DNA from: Acidobacteriota bacterium
GTDB taxonomy: Bacteria; Acidobacteriota; Terriglobia; Terriglobales; Acidobacteriaceae
Reading direction: 5' to 3'
Assembly: GCA_023410055.1 (NCBI GenBank)
Contig: JAEYQK010000039.1
Span: forward strand, 1 to 64,000
DNA: 64,000 nucleotides
Positions 57,245 to 64,000 of this stretch are shown piece by piece (positions within the stretch are counted from its first letter, which is position 1; each line of letters begins with the position of its first letter). Under the pieces are notes generated by a model that was not told where the DNA came from, made no database searches, and saw only the letters and a list, made by a program, of their open reading frames with translations. The position numbers and the translations under genes were made by a program.

Positions 57245-57997
57245 GTGACAACGACACCCACATCTCCCGCTTCGATTGCGAGCAATTCTGCCCGGCGCCA
57301 TTCGATTGTGCTTCTGCTCGCAGTGGTAGGCGGCAGCATTGATGCCGCCGTAATCCTGGGTTTCGGCGTACTCACGGCCGCACAGACTGGAAATACCATT
57401 CTGCTGGCCGTCTCACTCGTCCAGCACCACTTCGTAGAGTCGCTGCATTCCGTCATCTCAGTTGCCGGATACGTCGCCGGAGCCGCATTTAGTGAACTAC
57501 TGATGGTGAAGTGTGATGTGAACGCTCAAAAGAAAAATACAATTGTGATCCGTCTCTCTGCGGAGCTTGCAGTCGTCGCACTGCTTGCCATTCTGTGGTA
57601 TATCGCAGAGCGACATCCAGCGATTACTCCCGCGCCGGTCCTGGTTGCTCTTGCCGCGATCGCCATGGGAATGCAGAGCGCAACAGTCCTGCGACTTCAT
57701 TCCGGCCCTAAAACAACATACGTCACCGGAACAATCACGAACTTCACCACCAAAGCAGTGCGGTGGCTGCGCGTTCTCGAAACGGCCCCGAGTTCCACGA
57801 GCAGTCGAGCCAGCGAGATTGAAAGTCAGGGTGACCCTCCGCCTTACGGTGATCCTCCGTCGATGTACGGACTGAACTGGCTCGTTTATTTCCTCGGTGC
57901 GGCTGTGGGCGGCATCATCTTTCTCAACTTCCACGAAGCCGCGCTCCTGCTTCCGATTGCCGCGCTGGCTGGCGCAATCACCGTTGCACTTTCATGA
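57245..57997 (+). CDS. DUF1275 (YoaK) membrane protein
   Basis: 250 residues with about six membrane helices. VGGSIDAAVILGFGVLTAAQ then TGNT is the DUF1275 signature; GMQSATVLRLHSGPKTTYVT with TGTITN is the second. Family function unknown. A hydrophilic loop of ~30 residues (TAPSSTSSRASEIESQGDPP) precedes the last two helices. Start GTG 57245, immediately following the dehydrogenase. Confidence 0.88.
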   Translation: MTTTPTSPASIASNSARRHSIVLLLAVVGGSIDAAVILGFGVLTAAQTGNTILLAVSLVQHHFVESLHSVISVAGYVAGAAFSELLMVKCDVNAQKKNTIVIRLSAELAVVALLAILWYIAERHPAITPAPVLVALAAIAMGMQSATVLRLHSGPKTTYVTGTITNFTTKAVRWLRVLETAPSSTSSRASEIESQGDPPPYGDPPSMYGLNWLVYFLGAAVGGIIFLNFHEAALLLPIAALAGAITVALS

Positions 57998-58100
57998 CTC
58001 CGGCGTTAGCGTCGCAGCTTACTGCGCCTCACTTCGGACGCTATTGCTCTCCCCTCACATGCGCTGCTAAGCTGATTGCCATCCAACCAAAAGGAAAGCT

Positions 58101-58640
58101 ATGAACCGGAAGGAATTTCTCAAGACCGGCCTTGCCGCGGTCGGTACAACCGCGCTCCTCCCCATTTTGAACAACAACTCGTTTGCCTCTGAAGGCGATT
58201 CGTGCGAGAAGGCGCGCGCGGGCGAGCACAGCTTTCGCGACTTCTGGGTGACTACCCTGTTGACGAACATGGACGCCAGCATGAAGCCCGAGCAGCGTGC
58301 CAGCCTGATGGAAGCCAACGGACGGGCATGCGCCGGAAGAATACCGGCACTGGCTGACCAGAAGGGCAAGGGAGTCGACGCCCCCTACAACATGCTTCTC
58401 GGCTGGATGGGTAAGGACAATGTCACGCGCAAAGACAACGAGATGACATTCGTTCTTTCGAAATGCTCTTGTCCACTCGTCGGTAATGGCCCGGCCAAGC
58501 TTTCGGACACTTGGTGCAATTGCTCCGTGGGCTGGTTTAAGCAGGTATTCGATAACGCCACCGGCAAACCCACGCAGGTCGAACTGAAGTCGGCGATTAA
58601 GCGAGGCGATCCGGTCTGCAAATTTGTTGTGCGGGTCTGA
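58101..58640 (+). CDS. DUF6144-like exported Cys-rich protein
   Basis: 179 residues. The N-terminus resembles a Tat/Sec leader (MNRKEFLKTGLAAVGTTALL) with NRKEFL in place of RRxFL. C-terminal pattern: KCSCPLVGNGPAKLSDTWCN, CSVGWFKQVFDNATGKPTQV, ELKSAIKRGDPVCKF, matching the family of DUF6144/aminothiazoline-hydrolase-like proteins; no activity is proven. AAAGGAAAGCT precedes ATG 58101. It ends one base from the convergent protease gene. Confidence 0.7.
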   Translation: MNRKEFLKTGLAAVGTTALLPILNNNSFASEGDSCEKARAGEHSFRDFWVTTLLTNMDASMKPEQRASLMEANGRACAGRIPALADQKGKGVDAPYNMLLGWMGKDNVTRKDNEMTFVLSKCSCPLVGNGPAKLSDTWCNCSVGWFKQVFDNATGKPTQVELKSAIKRGDPVCKFVVRV

Positions 58641-58641
58641 A

Positions 58642-59760
58642 TTACGACTGTTCCTGCGACCGCCGCAGCTTGCGAGTCTCGGCCAGCAACGCCATCGAGT
58701 GCATCAGGTTTTGCAGGGTGACGATTCCTACAAGTCGCCCTGCATCTACTACTGGAATCAGCGACAGCCCGCGGGCCGTAATCTTGTGAAAGCCGGAGGC
58801 AAGGGAATCACCTCGCGAACACGCTTCGAACACCTTGTTCATCACCGGCTGAATGTATCCGTTGCCGTCGCCGCGTAAGGCTTCCAGTATCTTTTGCCGC
58901 GAGACAACTCCCACCAACTCTCCGCCACGGACCACTGGGAAGTCGTCCTGTAGGGAATGAACGGCCTTGTCGAGCGCCTGCTCAAGCGTGTCAGCCGGTG
59001 AGAGGGTGGCGAACTCCGTCAACATGATGTCTTCCATGCGCACGCTGTCGAGTACAGCGTGGAATACCGCCGACCGTTCTTCGATTTGAGCCGCGACGAA
59101 CAGGAAGAAGCCCACCATCACCAACCACATGCTCGCGCGTGGAATCAGTCCGGAAAGCATGAAGAGCATCGAGATCGCCATGGTTACGCTCACAGCTCGT
59201 CGCGTAGCCCTGACAGGGTCGGTGGAACGGAGGAAGAACGCCCTTAGAACGCGGCCACCGTCCATCGGGTACGCCGGCAGCAAATTGACGCCACCCAGGA
59301 AAGCGTTAATCCACACAGCGCTGCGCAACAGATTTCCGGAATGGATCCAGGGGCGAGTCATCAGGCCTGGTTCCGGCGAAATGGTTTGAATGAGCGTGGC
59401 GCCGACCGCCGCAATGAGAAGGTTAGCTAAGGGGCCGGATGCCGCGATGCGAAGCTCCCGCGAGGCATTTGGCACCTCGTGAGCAGTTTCATCCGACAGT
59501 GTTACACCGCCAATCGGCAATAGAACGACTGCCCTGGCAGCACGGCCCCCGTGCCTGGCGGCCAGCGCGTGCGCCAGCTCGTGGACCACGACCGAGAGGA
59601 AGATGATCGCGACCAGCATGATCGCGCGTTCGGGCATGAAATGGTCCGTGGGGGCGGCTTCGGTTAGAAGAACAAAAAGTAGCAGGGCGACAAACGTCAG
59701 GTGTACGCGTATTTCCACACCGAACAAATGTCCCGCCGGTATGGACCAGTTTCTCATCAT
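58642..59760 (-). CDS. Site-2-type zinc protease (M50) with CBS domains
   Basis: 372 residues. First half membrane: HExxH in VVHELAHALAARHGGRAARA and the third ligand region NLLPAYPMDGGRVLRAF. Second half (~residues 240-360): two CBS domains (MEDIMLTEFATLSPADTLEQ ... VVSRQKILEAL, then ARGLSLIPVVDAGRLVGIVT). Such proteases cut membrane proteins (for example anti-sigma factors) and the CBS pair could gate activity by nucleotide; the substrate here is unknown. ATG 59760 or 59757; TTG 59763 also possible. Confidence 0.9.
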   Translation of the reverse strand: MMRNWSIPAGHLFGVEIRVHLTFVALLLFVLLTEAAPTDHFMPERAIMLVAIIFLSVVVHELAHALAARHGGRAARAVVLLPIGGVTLSDETAHEVPNASRELRIAASGPLANLLIAAVGATLIQTISPEPGLMTRPWIHSGNLLRSAVWINAFLGGVNLLPAYPMDGGRVLRAFFLRSTDPVRATRRAVSVTMAISMLFMLSGLIPRASMWLVMVGFFLFVAAQIEERSAVFHAVLDSVRMEDIMLTEFATLSPADTLEQALDKAVHSLQDDFPVVRGGELVGVVSRQKILEALRGDGNGYIQPVMNKVFEACSRGDSLASGFHKITARGLSLIPVVDAGRLVGIVTLQNLMHSMALLAETRKLRRSQEQS

Positions 59761-59858
59761 CAAACCAATTCTATACAGTTAGACGCTGATTGCATGTAGC
59801 AGGTTCCACACCAAAGTACTTGCGACGTCGGGAAGCGAGTATCGTAACATTCGTACAG

Positions 59859-60428
59859 ATGCGCATTATCGCAGGTAAATATCGCTCCCGCCCGTTGAAA
59901 TCGCTGCCCGGCATGGACGTGCGGCCCACGTCTGATCGTTTGCGCGAAACCTTGTTCAACGTGATTACCTCGGCCCGCGGCGGGAACGGCCTTGAGGACA
60001 CAGTCTGGATAGACTTGTTCGCCGGGACGGGCGCAGTCGGAATCGAGGCGCTGAGCCGTGGCGCCAGACAAGTCTACTTTGTCGATTCTTCACGCAAATC
60101 GACGGCGGTCATTCGCGACAATCTGCGTTCGCTGAAGATAGAGGAAGGTGCCGACATTGTCGAACGTGAGGCCGCAACGGCCCTGAAGCTGCTTGATGCC
60201 GAAGCGATTCGCTGCGACTTCTGCTTCATCGATCCGCCGTACAGAATGGAGGGAGCTTATGACCAGACGCTGGGCTTCCTCTCGCAGTCGCAGTTGCTTC
60301 GGCCCGAATCCATCGTTATCGCGGAACACGATAAGCGGCGCGATCCTGGCGAGCGCTTCGGTTCGCTTACGCGCTTTCGCATTCTGGAGCAAGGGGACTC
60401 CACCCTGAGCTTTTATCGCCTGAGCTGA
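59859..60428 (+). CDS. rsmD: 16S rRNA m2G966 methyltransferase RsmD
   Basis: 189 residues. MRIIAGKYRSRPLKSLPGMD, then PTSDRLRETLFNVIT, the SAM motif DLFAGTGAVGIEALSRGARQ, and the catalytic FIDPPYRMEG. It methylates G966 of 16S rRNA (E. coli numbering). ATG 59859 is chosen because the conserved protein begins there; the frame is open 23 codons further upstream without conservation. It converges on the unknown gene that follows. Confidence 0.93.
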   Translation: MRIIAGKYRSRPLKSLPGMDVRPTSDRLRETLFNVITSARGGNGLEDTVWIDLFAGTGAVGIEALSRGARQVYFVDSSRKSTAVIRDNLRSLKIEEGADIVEREAATALKLLDAEAIRCDFCFIDPPYRMEGAYDQTLGFLSQSQLLRPESIVIAEHDKRRDPGERFGSLTRFRILEQGDSTLSFYRLS

Positions 60429-60432
60429 ACGT

Positions 60433-60984
60433 TTACATCAGCAAATCGGTAGCTTTGCGGACGATCGGATGCTGCATCTCGGCAAGGTCGTTCTTGACCA
60501 TATTCAGCCCGAAGACGCATTGCTCGAAGCTCTCCGAGAGTCGCGCGAAAAGGGGAGCCGCCTGAGCGTACTCGAATTGCTCGAACTTCGAGACAATGTA
60601 GTAGCTTTCCTTGCCGGCCTTCATAAAGTCGATGAAGCCCTCGAGACGCTGTCTACGGAGCCGCAAGTGATTGATGCTCTCAGGGAACATGCCGGTGAAG
60701 AACAGGGTGTAGTCGCCGATGTGCTTTCGAACCTCGCGCTCACGGTCGAACGAAGGCGCGGGGCCGAAGACAGGATCGGCCTCGAGCAGCATCTCGCCTA
60801 CGTCATCAAGAGAGCGTCCGCTGGAGTCGCGAATTCTGCGCAGGTTCTGGACTTCGCAGAAGTTGGTAAGAATCCTCGCTACGTACTGGCCGACTGCGCG
60901 GTCGCGCACGGCGACATCATTCGAGAAGTGCTGATTGACGAGTTCGAGAAACAGTTGATGGAGCGGATGCGAATCGGAAATCAT
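60433..60984 (-). CDS. Conserved helical protein of unknown function
   Basis: 183 residues, cytoplasmic, all-helical (AVGQYVARILTNFCEVQNLR, SINHLRLRRQRLEGFIDFMK, ESYYIVSKFEQFEYAQAAPL). No motif I recognise. Repeat F lies 13 bases upstream of its ATG, so translation signals would abut the repeat. Confidence 0.65.
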   Translation of the reverse strand: MISDSHPLHQLFLELVNQHFSNDVAVRDRAVGQYVARILTNFCEVQNLRRIRDSSGRSLDDVGEMLLEADPVFGPAPSFDREREVRKHIGDYTLFFTGMFPESINHLRLRRQRLEGFIDFMKAGKESYYIVSKFEQFEYAQAAPLFARLSESFEQCVFGLNMVKNDLAEMQHPIVRKATDLLM

Positions 60985-60996
60985 TTGGGCCTAAAG

Positions 60997-61023
60997 CAGT
61001 ACCTAGTACTCAGTACTCAGTTA
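60997..61023. repeat. Dispersed repeat, family F
   Basis: CAGTACCTAGTACTCAGTAC then TCAGTT, a near-exact copy of 17781-17806; both lie just upstream of a minus-strand gene. Confidence 0.75.
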
Positions 61024-61180
61024 AGATGCGAACTGTGCGGCGAGTTTTAGCTTGGTTCTTGCTGCAAATCAAGCAGAGTTCAGGCGGAAATCGCATTTTG
61101 GCAGCGGCTACGACAGAGTGCTGGCAAGATCATGAGCTTAGGACACGTTCGGGCTACAATCTTTAGGCGGAGGTACAGCC

Positions 61181-61570
61181 ATGGACAGGAAGAACATCTC
61201 CTCAGGTACACCGTGGGAGCCGGTGGTTGGGTACTCGCGTGCGGTGCGCGTTGGGAATCAAGCGTTCGTTTCGGGAACGACTGCCACTGATGCTGAAGGT
61301 AGAATCGTCGGCGTCGGAGATGCCGAAGCCCAGGCACGGCAAGTGTTCCAGAATCTCCGGTCGGCACTGGAGAAAGCAGGTGCCAGATTGTCGGATGTAG
61401 TCCGCACACGAGTGTTCCTTACCAATGTCGCTGATTGGAAAAAGGTGGGGAAAATACACGGAGAGGTTTTCCGCGACATACGACCGGCATGCTCGATGCT
61501 TCAGGTCGCAGCCCTTGTTGATCCGGATATGCTGCTGGAAGTCGAGGTGGATGCGGTTATCGCTGAGTGA
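61181..61570 (+). CDS. ridA: RidA/YjgF-family protein
   Basis: 129 residues. GNQAFVSGTTATDAEGRIVG, QVFQNLRSALEKAGARLSDV, RTRVFLTNVADWKKVGKIHG and PACSMLQVAALVDPDMLLEV show the chorismate-mutase-like fold. The active-site Arg (usually in RxxVYVxD) is in RTRVFLTN, and Glu near the end is EVEVDA. RidA hydrolyses reactive enamines/imines. GGAGGTAC precedes ATG 61181; the stop overlaps the next ATG (TGATG). Confidence 0.9.
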   Translation: MDRKNISSGTPWEPVVGYSRAVRVGNQAFVSGTTATDAEGRIVGVGDAEAQARQVFQNLRSALEKAGARLSDVVRTRVFLTNVADWKKVGKIHGEVFRDIRPACSMLQVAALVDPDMLLEVEVDAVIAE

Positions 61571-62361
61571 TGGCACTCTTCAAAAATAGAATCGCGCAAC
61601 TTTCGATTGCCGTACTCGTGCTGACGCTGTTCGCGCATGGACAGCAGACTCCGAAGTATGCCGTCGTGCAGCGGTTCCCACTGACACAGCAAACCGATGG
61701 CATGGACGGCGAGCTTCGCGTGCTCATGGACTCGCGCATCAACGCTGACCTCAAAAGGCTGATGTGGAACCAGGGGCCATGGGATCTTTCGTTGCCGGAC
61801 GATGCTGCTGCTTACCGATCTTTTCAGTCGTTGGCTCCAGCGAATGCCAAGCTGGAGATTGCGGATGCGCGCGGTATCGTCACTCGGGACAAGATGCTCC
61901 CGTATCCACTCGTCGAAGTGAAAGCGCGTCTCTTTGGCTCACAACAGATCTTCTTTCTCACGATCGATGATTCCGCGGGATACGGCTCGTATTCGGGGCT
62001 TACAACTACTCTGCTTTCGGTCGACAGTAGTGGACTGAAAACAGTTGAGGCATTCGACTTTTATCGAAAAGCAAGAACTCCGATCGCAGTGGCGGCCAAC
62101 TCGAAGTCGGGCTGGAAAGAAGTGCCACGCCAAGGCAAGGTGGACCTGCTTGCGTTCTACTGCGCTGCAAACTTGAATGCGCTCACCTACATCCCGCGAT
62201 ACAACGGGAGTTCGATCGATCAGCTGCCCAAAGATGTTTTTCTTGTCCACTACGTGCGCTATCGCTTCGACGGCGATGCGTGGACTAGGTTCGAACGAGT
62301 AGAGCCCGGTTATTGGGAAAGCAATCAGCCGTTTCCATCCGACTCCAGCTTCCCTGAATAG
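61570..62361 (+). CDS. Exported protein of unknown function, coupled to ridA
   Basis: 263 residues. Signal peptide (RIAQLSIAVLVLTLFAHGQQ). Mature protein is a mixed, beta-rich domain (MLPYPLVEVKARLFGSQQIF, FFLTIDDSAGYGSYSGLTTT). No family recognised. Translation start at ATG 61570 overlaps the ridA stop by one base. Confidence 0.7.
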   Translation: MALFKNRIAQLSIAVLVLTLFAHGQQTPKYAVVQRFPLTQQTDGMDGELRVLMDSRINADLKRLMWNQGPWDLSLPDDAAAYRSFQSLAPANAKLEIADARGIVTRDKMLPYPLVEVKARLFGSQQIFFLTIDDSAGYGSYSGLTTTLLSVDSSGLKTVEAFDFYRKARTPIAVAANSKSGWKEVPRQGKVDLLAFYCAANLNALTYIPRYNGSSIDQLPKDVFLVHYVRYRFDGDAWTRFERVEPGYWESNQPFPSDSSFPE

Positions 62362-62381
62362 ATCTACGAAATAGACCAGCC

Positions 62382-62485
62382 CTTGTCATTCCGAGCATAG
62401 CGAGGAATCCCTACCCTGACCAAGCTTCATGGTCGTGAAAGGGATTCCTCACCCCGCTCAAAGCGCGGGGTTCGGAATGACAACC
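62382..62485. repeat. Composite inverted repeat of family E arms
   Basis: Left arm TTGTCATTCCGAGCATAGCG then AGGAATCCCTA; right arm GGGATTCCTCACCCCGCTCA then AAGCGCGGGGTTCGGAATGACAA. The ends match each other in reverse (GTCATTCCG...CGGAATGAC), giving a MITE-like ~100-base unit with an inner CGCGGGG/CCCCGC hairpin. Confidence 0.8.
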
Positions 62486-62552
62486 GTAACGCTGATGCTT
62501 CTCGAGAATTCCATTGCGAATCCCTGACCTTAACGGGACAATGTGAGGCATC

Positions 62553-64000
62553 GTGCCCGGATTCCTTACGCTTCCGAACTGGTGCCCCACATCTGCCCGC
62601 GTTTGGCAGATGTGGGTCGTGATGTGGGCTATCGCTCTCGTCTGTCCTCTCTCCGCTCACGCCCAGCGGCCAATCACGAATTTTCAGTCGGACATCCGTA
62701 TCAACGAAGATGGGTCGGCACTCGTACTCGAGAGCTACGAGTTTGCGACGCCAGCCGGCAGCTTCGACCGCAGAATCGTCACTGACACTCCCGGCACTTT
62801 CGGCAACCGCAGCTACCTCATCGATATTGCCGTCGTAGATGACGATCGCGGCAAATATCTCCGCTACCATGCCCGATACGCGTCCGATGAGCTGATCATC
62901 CACGTGCCGAGCACTGGCCCAAGACTGCAGATTGTCTACAAGATCCGCAACGCCGTCCGGTTCGGCAGCCAGAACGACGAGTTCCTGTGGATCGCGAATG
63001 AACCGAGCTCTGCTACCGAAACGGCTGGGTTCAAGGTGGTGCTGCCCGATGCCGCTGCGGGACAGATTCGCGTACAGACCTTTCTCCGCGACGGCGGACG
63101 CAACGCGAGAACGGCGCTCTGGTCCTACAACGGCGGAGTCGTGGCAACAACCAGCGGCGCTTCAGCCGAATCGATCTCACCGGGGCCATTGCTGCCCGGC
63201 GTGGGCGTGGTGATGCACGTCTCGGTCCCTTCAGGCATCCTCGAACAGCCCGGCATTTTCACTCGCCTTGAATGGTTTCTGCGTGCGAACCCGATCGTGT
63301 TTCTGCCGATCTGCGTGTTCGCAATTATGTACACGATCTGGTACATCAAGCGGAGGAAGAGCGACCCCGGGATGTCGATCGCGCCTCTCTACGACCCGCC
63401 GGAAGGCCTGACTCCGGCTGAAGTCGGCACGCTTGTCGACGACACGCTCGATCCGCGCGACGTTACCGCGACGCTGATTGATCTGGCGGTTCGCGGATAC
63501 GTAAAGCTCGAACGAACCACTCCTGAACACGGCGCGCTAGGCAAGCGCGAGGATTACTTCGTTCGCCTGCTCAAGCCCAAGGAGCAGTGGTTTGACCTGA
63601 AGCCGCATGAGACCACGATGATGTTCCACACCTTCTATGGTGGACAGTGGACGCAACTCTCAAGCCTGCGGCTGCGATTCCCGGACATCGTTCCCTACAT
63701 GCGGACCAGTGTTTTCACCAGTCTGAAGCGGGCCGGGATGTACCGAGTCACCCCCGACAACGTCGTTGTTCAGCACCAGAGCATACTGGGGATCGTTTAC
63801 CTGGCGTTCTGGATCCTGCCGCAGATTCCGTGGGCGTCAATCCCCTTCTCGATTTCGCTGACATCTACCTCAACGGTCCTGAGCCTGATCGCGTCCATCG
63901 TGATCGTGTTCTTACTCGGTCGCAAGTCGTCGCCGAAAACGATGCGCGGCATGAGAGCCTACGTCGCAATACGGGGCTTTGAGGAGTTCATCAAAACCGT
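62553..64000 (+). CDS. DUF2207 membrane protein, 5' part (3' end outside window)
   Basis: Open from GTG 62553 to the window end, at least 482 residues. Signal-like segment (MWVVMWAIALVCPLSAHAQ), then the DUF2207 extracytoplasmic domain (DIRINEDGSALVLESYEFAT), a membrane helix (PIVFLPICVFAIMYTIWYIK), a cytoplasmic segment (PAEVGTLVDDTLDPRDVTAT), two further membrane helices, ending GMRAYVAIRGFEEFIKT. GTG 62553 has GAGG upstream; ATG 62610 is the alternative. The leader between them is encoded by a hairpin of CCACATCTGCC/GGCAGATGTGG. No stop in 1448 bases. Function unknown. Confidence 0.85.
   Translation, partial: MPGFLTLPNWCPTSARVWQMWVVMWAIALVCPLSAHAQRPITNFQSDIRINEDGSALVLESYEFATPAGSFDRRIVTDTPGTFGNRSYLIDIAVVDDDRGKYLRYHARYASDELIIHVPSTGPRLQIVYKIRNAVRFGSQNDEFLWIANEPSSATETAGFKVVLPDAAAGQIRVQTFLRDGGRNARTALWSYNGGVVATTSGASAESISPGPLLPGVGVVMHVSVPSGILEQPGIFTRLEWFLRANPIVFLPICVFAIMYTIWYIKRRKSDPGMSIAPLYDPPEGLTPAEVGTLVDDTLDPRDVTATLIDLAVRGYVKLERTTPEHGALGKREDYFVRLLKPKEQWFDLKPHETTMMFHTFYGGQWTQLSSLRLRFPDIVPYMRTSVFTSLKRAGMYRVTPDNVVVQHQSILGIVYLAFWILPQIPWASIPFSISLTSTSTVLSLIASIVIVFLLGRKSSPKTMRGMRAYVAIRGFEEFIKT
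62583..62617. repeat. Hairpin over the DUF2207 start (CCCACATCTGCC...GGCAGATGTGGG)
   Basis: A 12-base stem with a short loop. Read as protein it forms part of the leader if translation starts at GTG 62553, or overlaps the ribosome site if it starts at ATG 62610. Confidence 0.75.

Noticed and set aside
58101..58160. Classical Tat signal in the DUF6144-like protein
   Set aside because: The motif is NRKEFL, lacking the consecutive arginine pair; Sec export or a variant Tat signal are equally likely.

Overview
The window is about 60% GC and densely coded on both strands. It looks like a chromosomal segment of an acidobacterium, probably Terriglobia and near the Koribacter/Sulfotelmatobacter lineages. 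This is inferred from the protein families and from several families of short palindromic repeats; no 16S gene or other marker is present to fix it. I see no tRNA, rRNA, CRISPR array, prophage or intact insertion sequence.

Layout. 1-5.8 kb: the 3' end of recG, a CBS protein with a DinB-like protein, a second DinB-like protein, an AT-rich DUF3795 gene ending in a transposase (RAYT) remnant, and unknown genes. 5.9-15 kb: a HerA/DUF853 ATPase, a large Ig-like/beta-helix lipoprotein, an ECF sigma / anti-sigma / PDZ operon, an amino-acid permease and a 50-residue histone-like basic protein. 15-24.6 kb: DNA and ribosome maintenance (uvrD, der, dinG) with a DUF971 gene, an exported putative metallopeptidase and a half-size TSUP permease. 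24.7-26.1 kb: three tandem paralogous exported proteins. 26.2-29.2 kb: a cysM-mec-cysO-moeZ operon for protein-thiocarboxylate cysteine synthesis. 29.4-32.5 kb: an unknown gene with corA, an acyltransferase and yqeY. 32.9-41.5 kb: a nitrogen-control block containing an NtrB-like kinase, an NtrC-like activator, a glutamate-dehydrogenase paralogue lacking its catalytic lysines, a normal gdhA, and a large receiver/PPDK-like ATP-grasp protein. A sigma-54 promoter and an 18-bp palindrome lie between ntrC and the dehydrogenases. 41.6-47.8 kb: a heavy-metal RND efflux operon. 47.9-55.7 kb: an exported caspase-like protein, a Tat-exported molybdenum aldehyde oxidoreductase and a GH43 enzyme. 56.3-64 kb: an LDH-like dehydrogenase, DUF1275, a DUF6144-like protein, a site-2 protease, rsmD, ridA and a DUF2207 membrane protein cut by the window end.

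Two themes stand out. First, palindromic repeats of at least eight kinds occur between genes and also inside genes, where they are read in frame as protein linkers (UvrD twice, Der twice, the DinG N-terminus, possibly RecG and the DUF2207 protein). A decayed REP-associated transposase (RAYT) fragment next to a palindrome pair suggests where such elements came from. Second, the nitrogen block looks like a coherent, regulated module with two unusual proteins, the dehydrogenase pseudoenzyme and the receiver/ATP-grasp fusion. It is my best candidate for an undescribed system.
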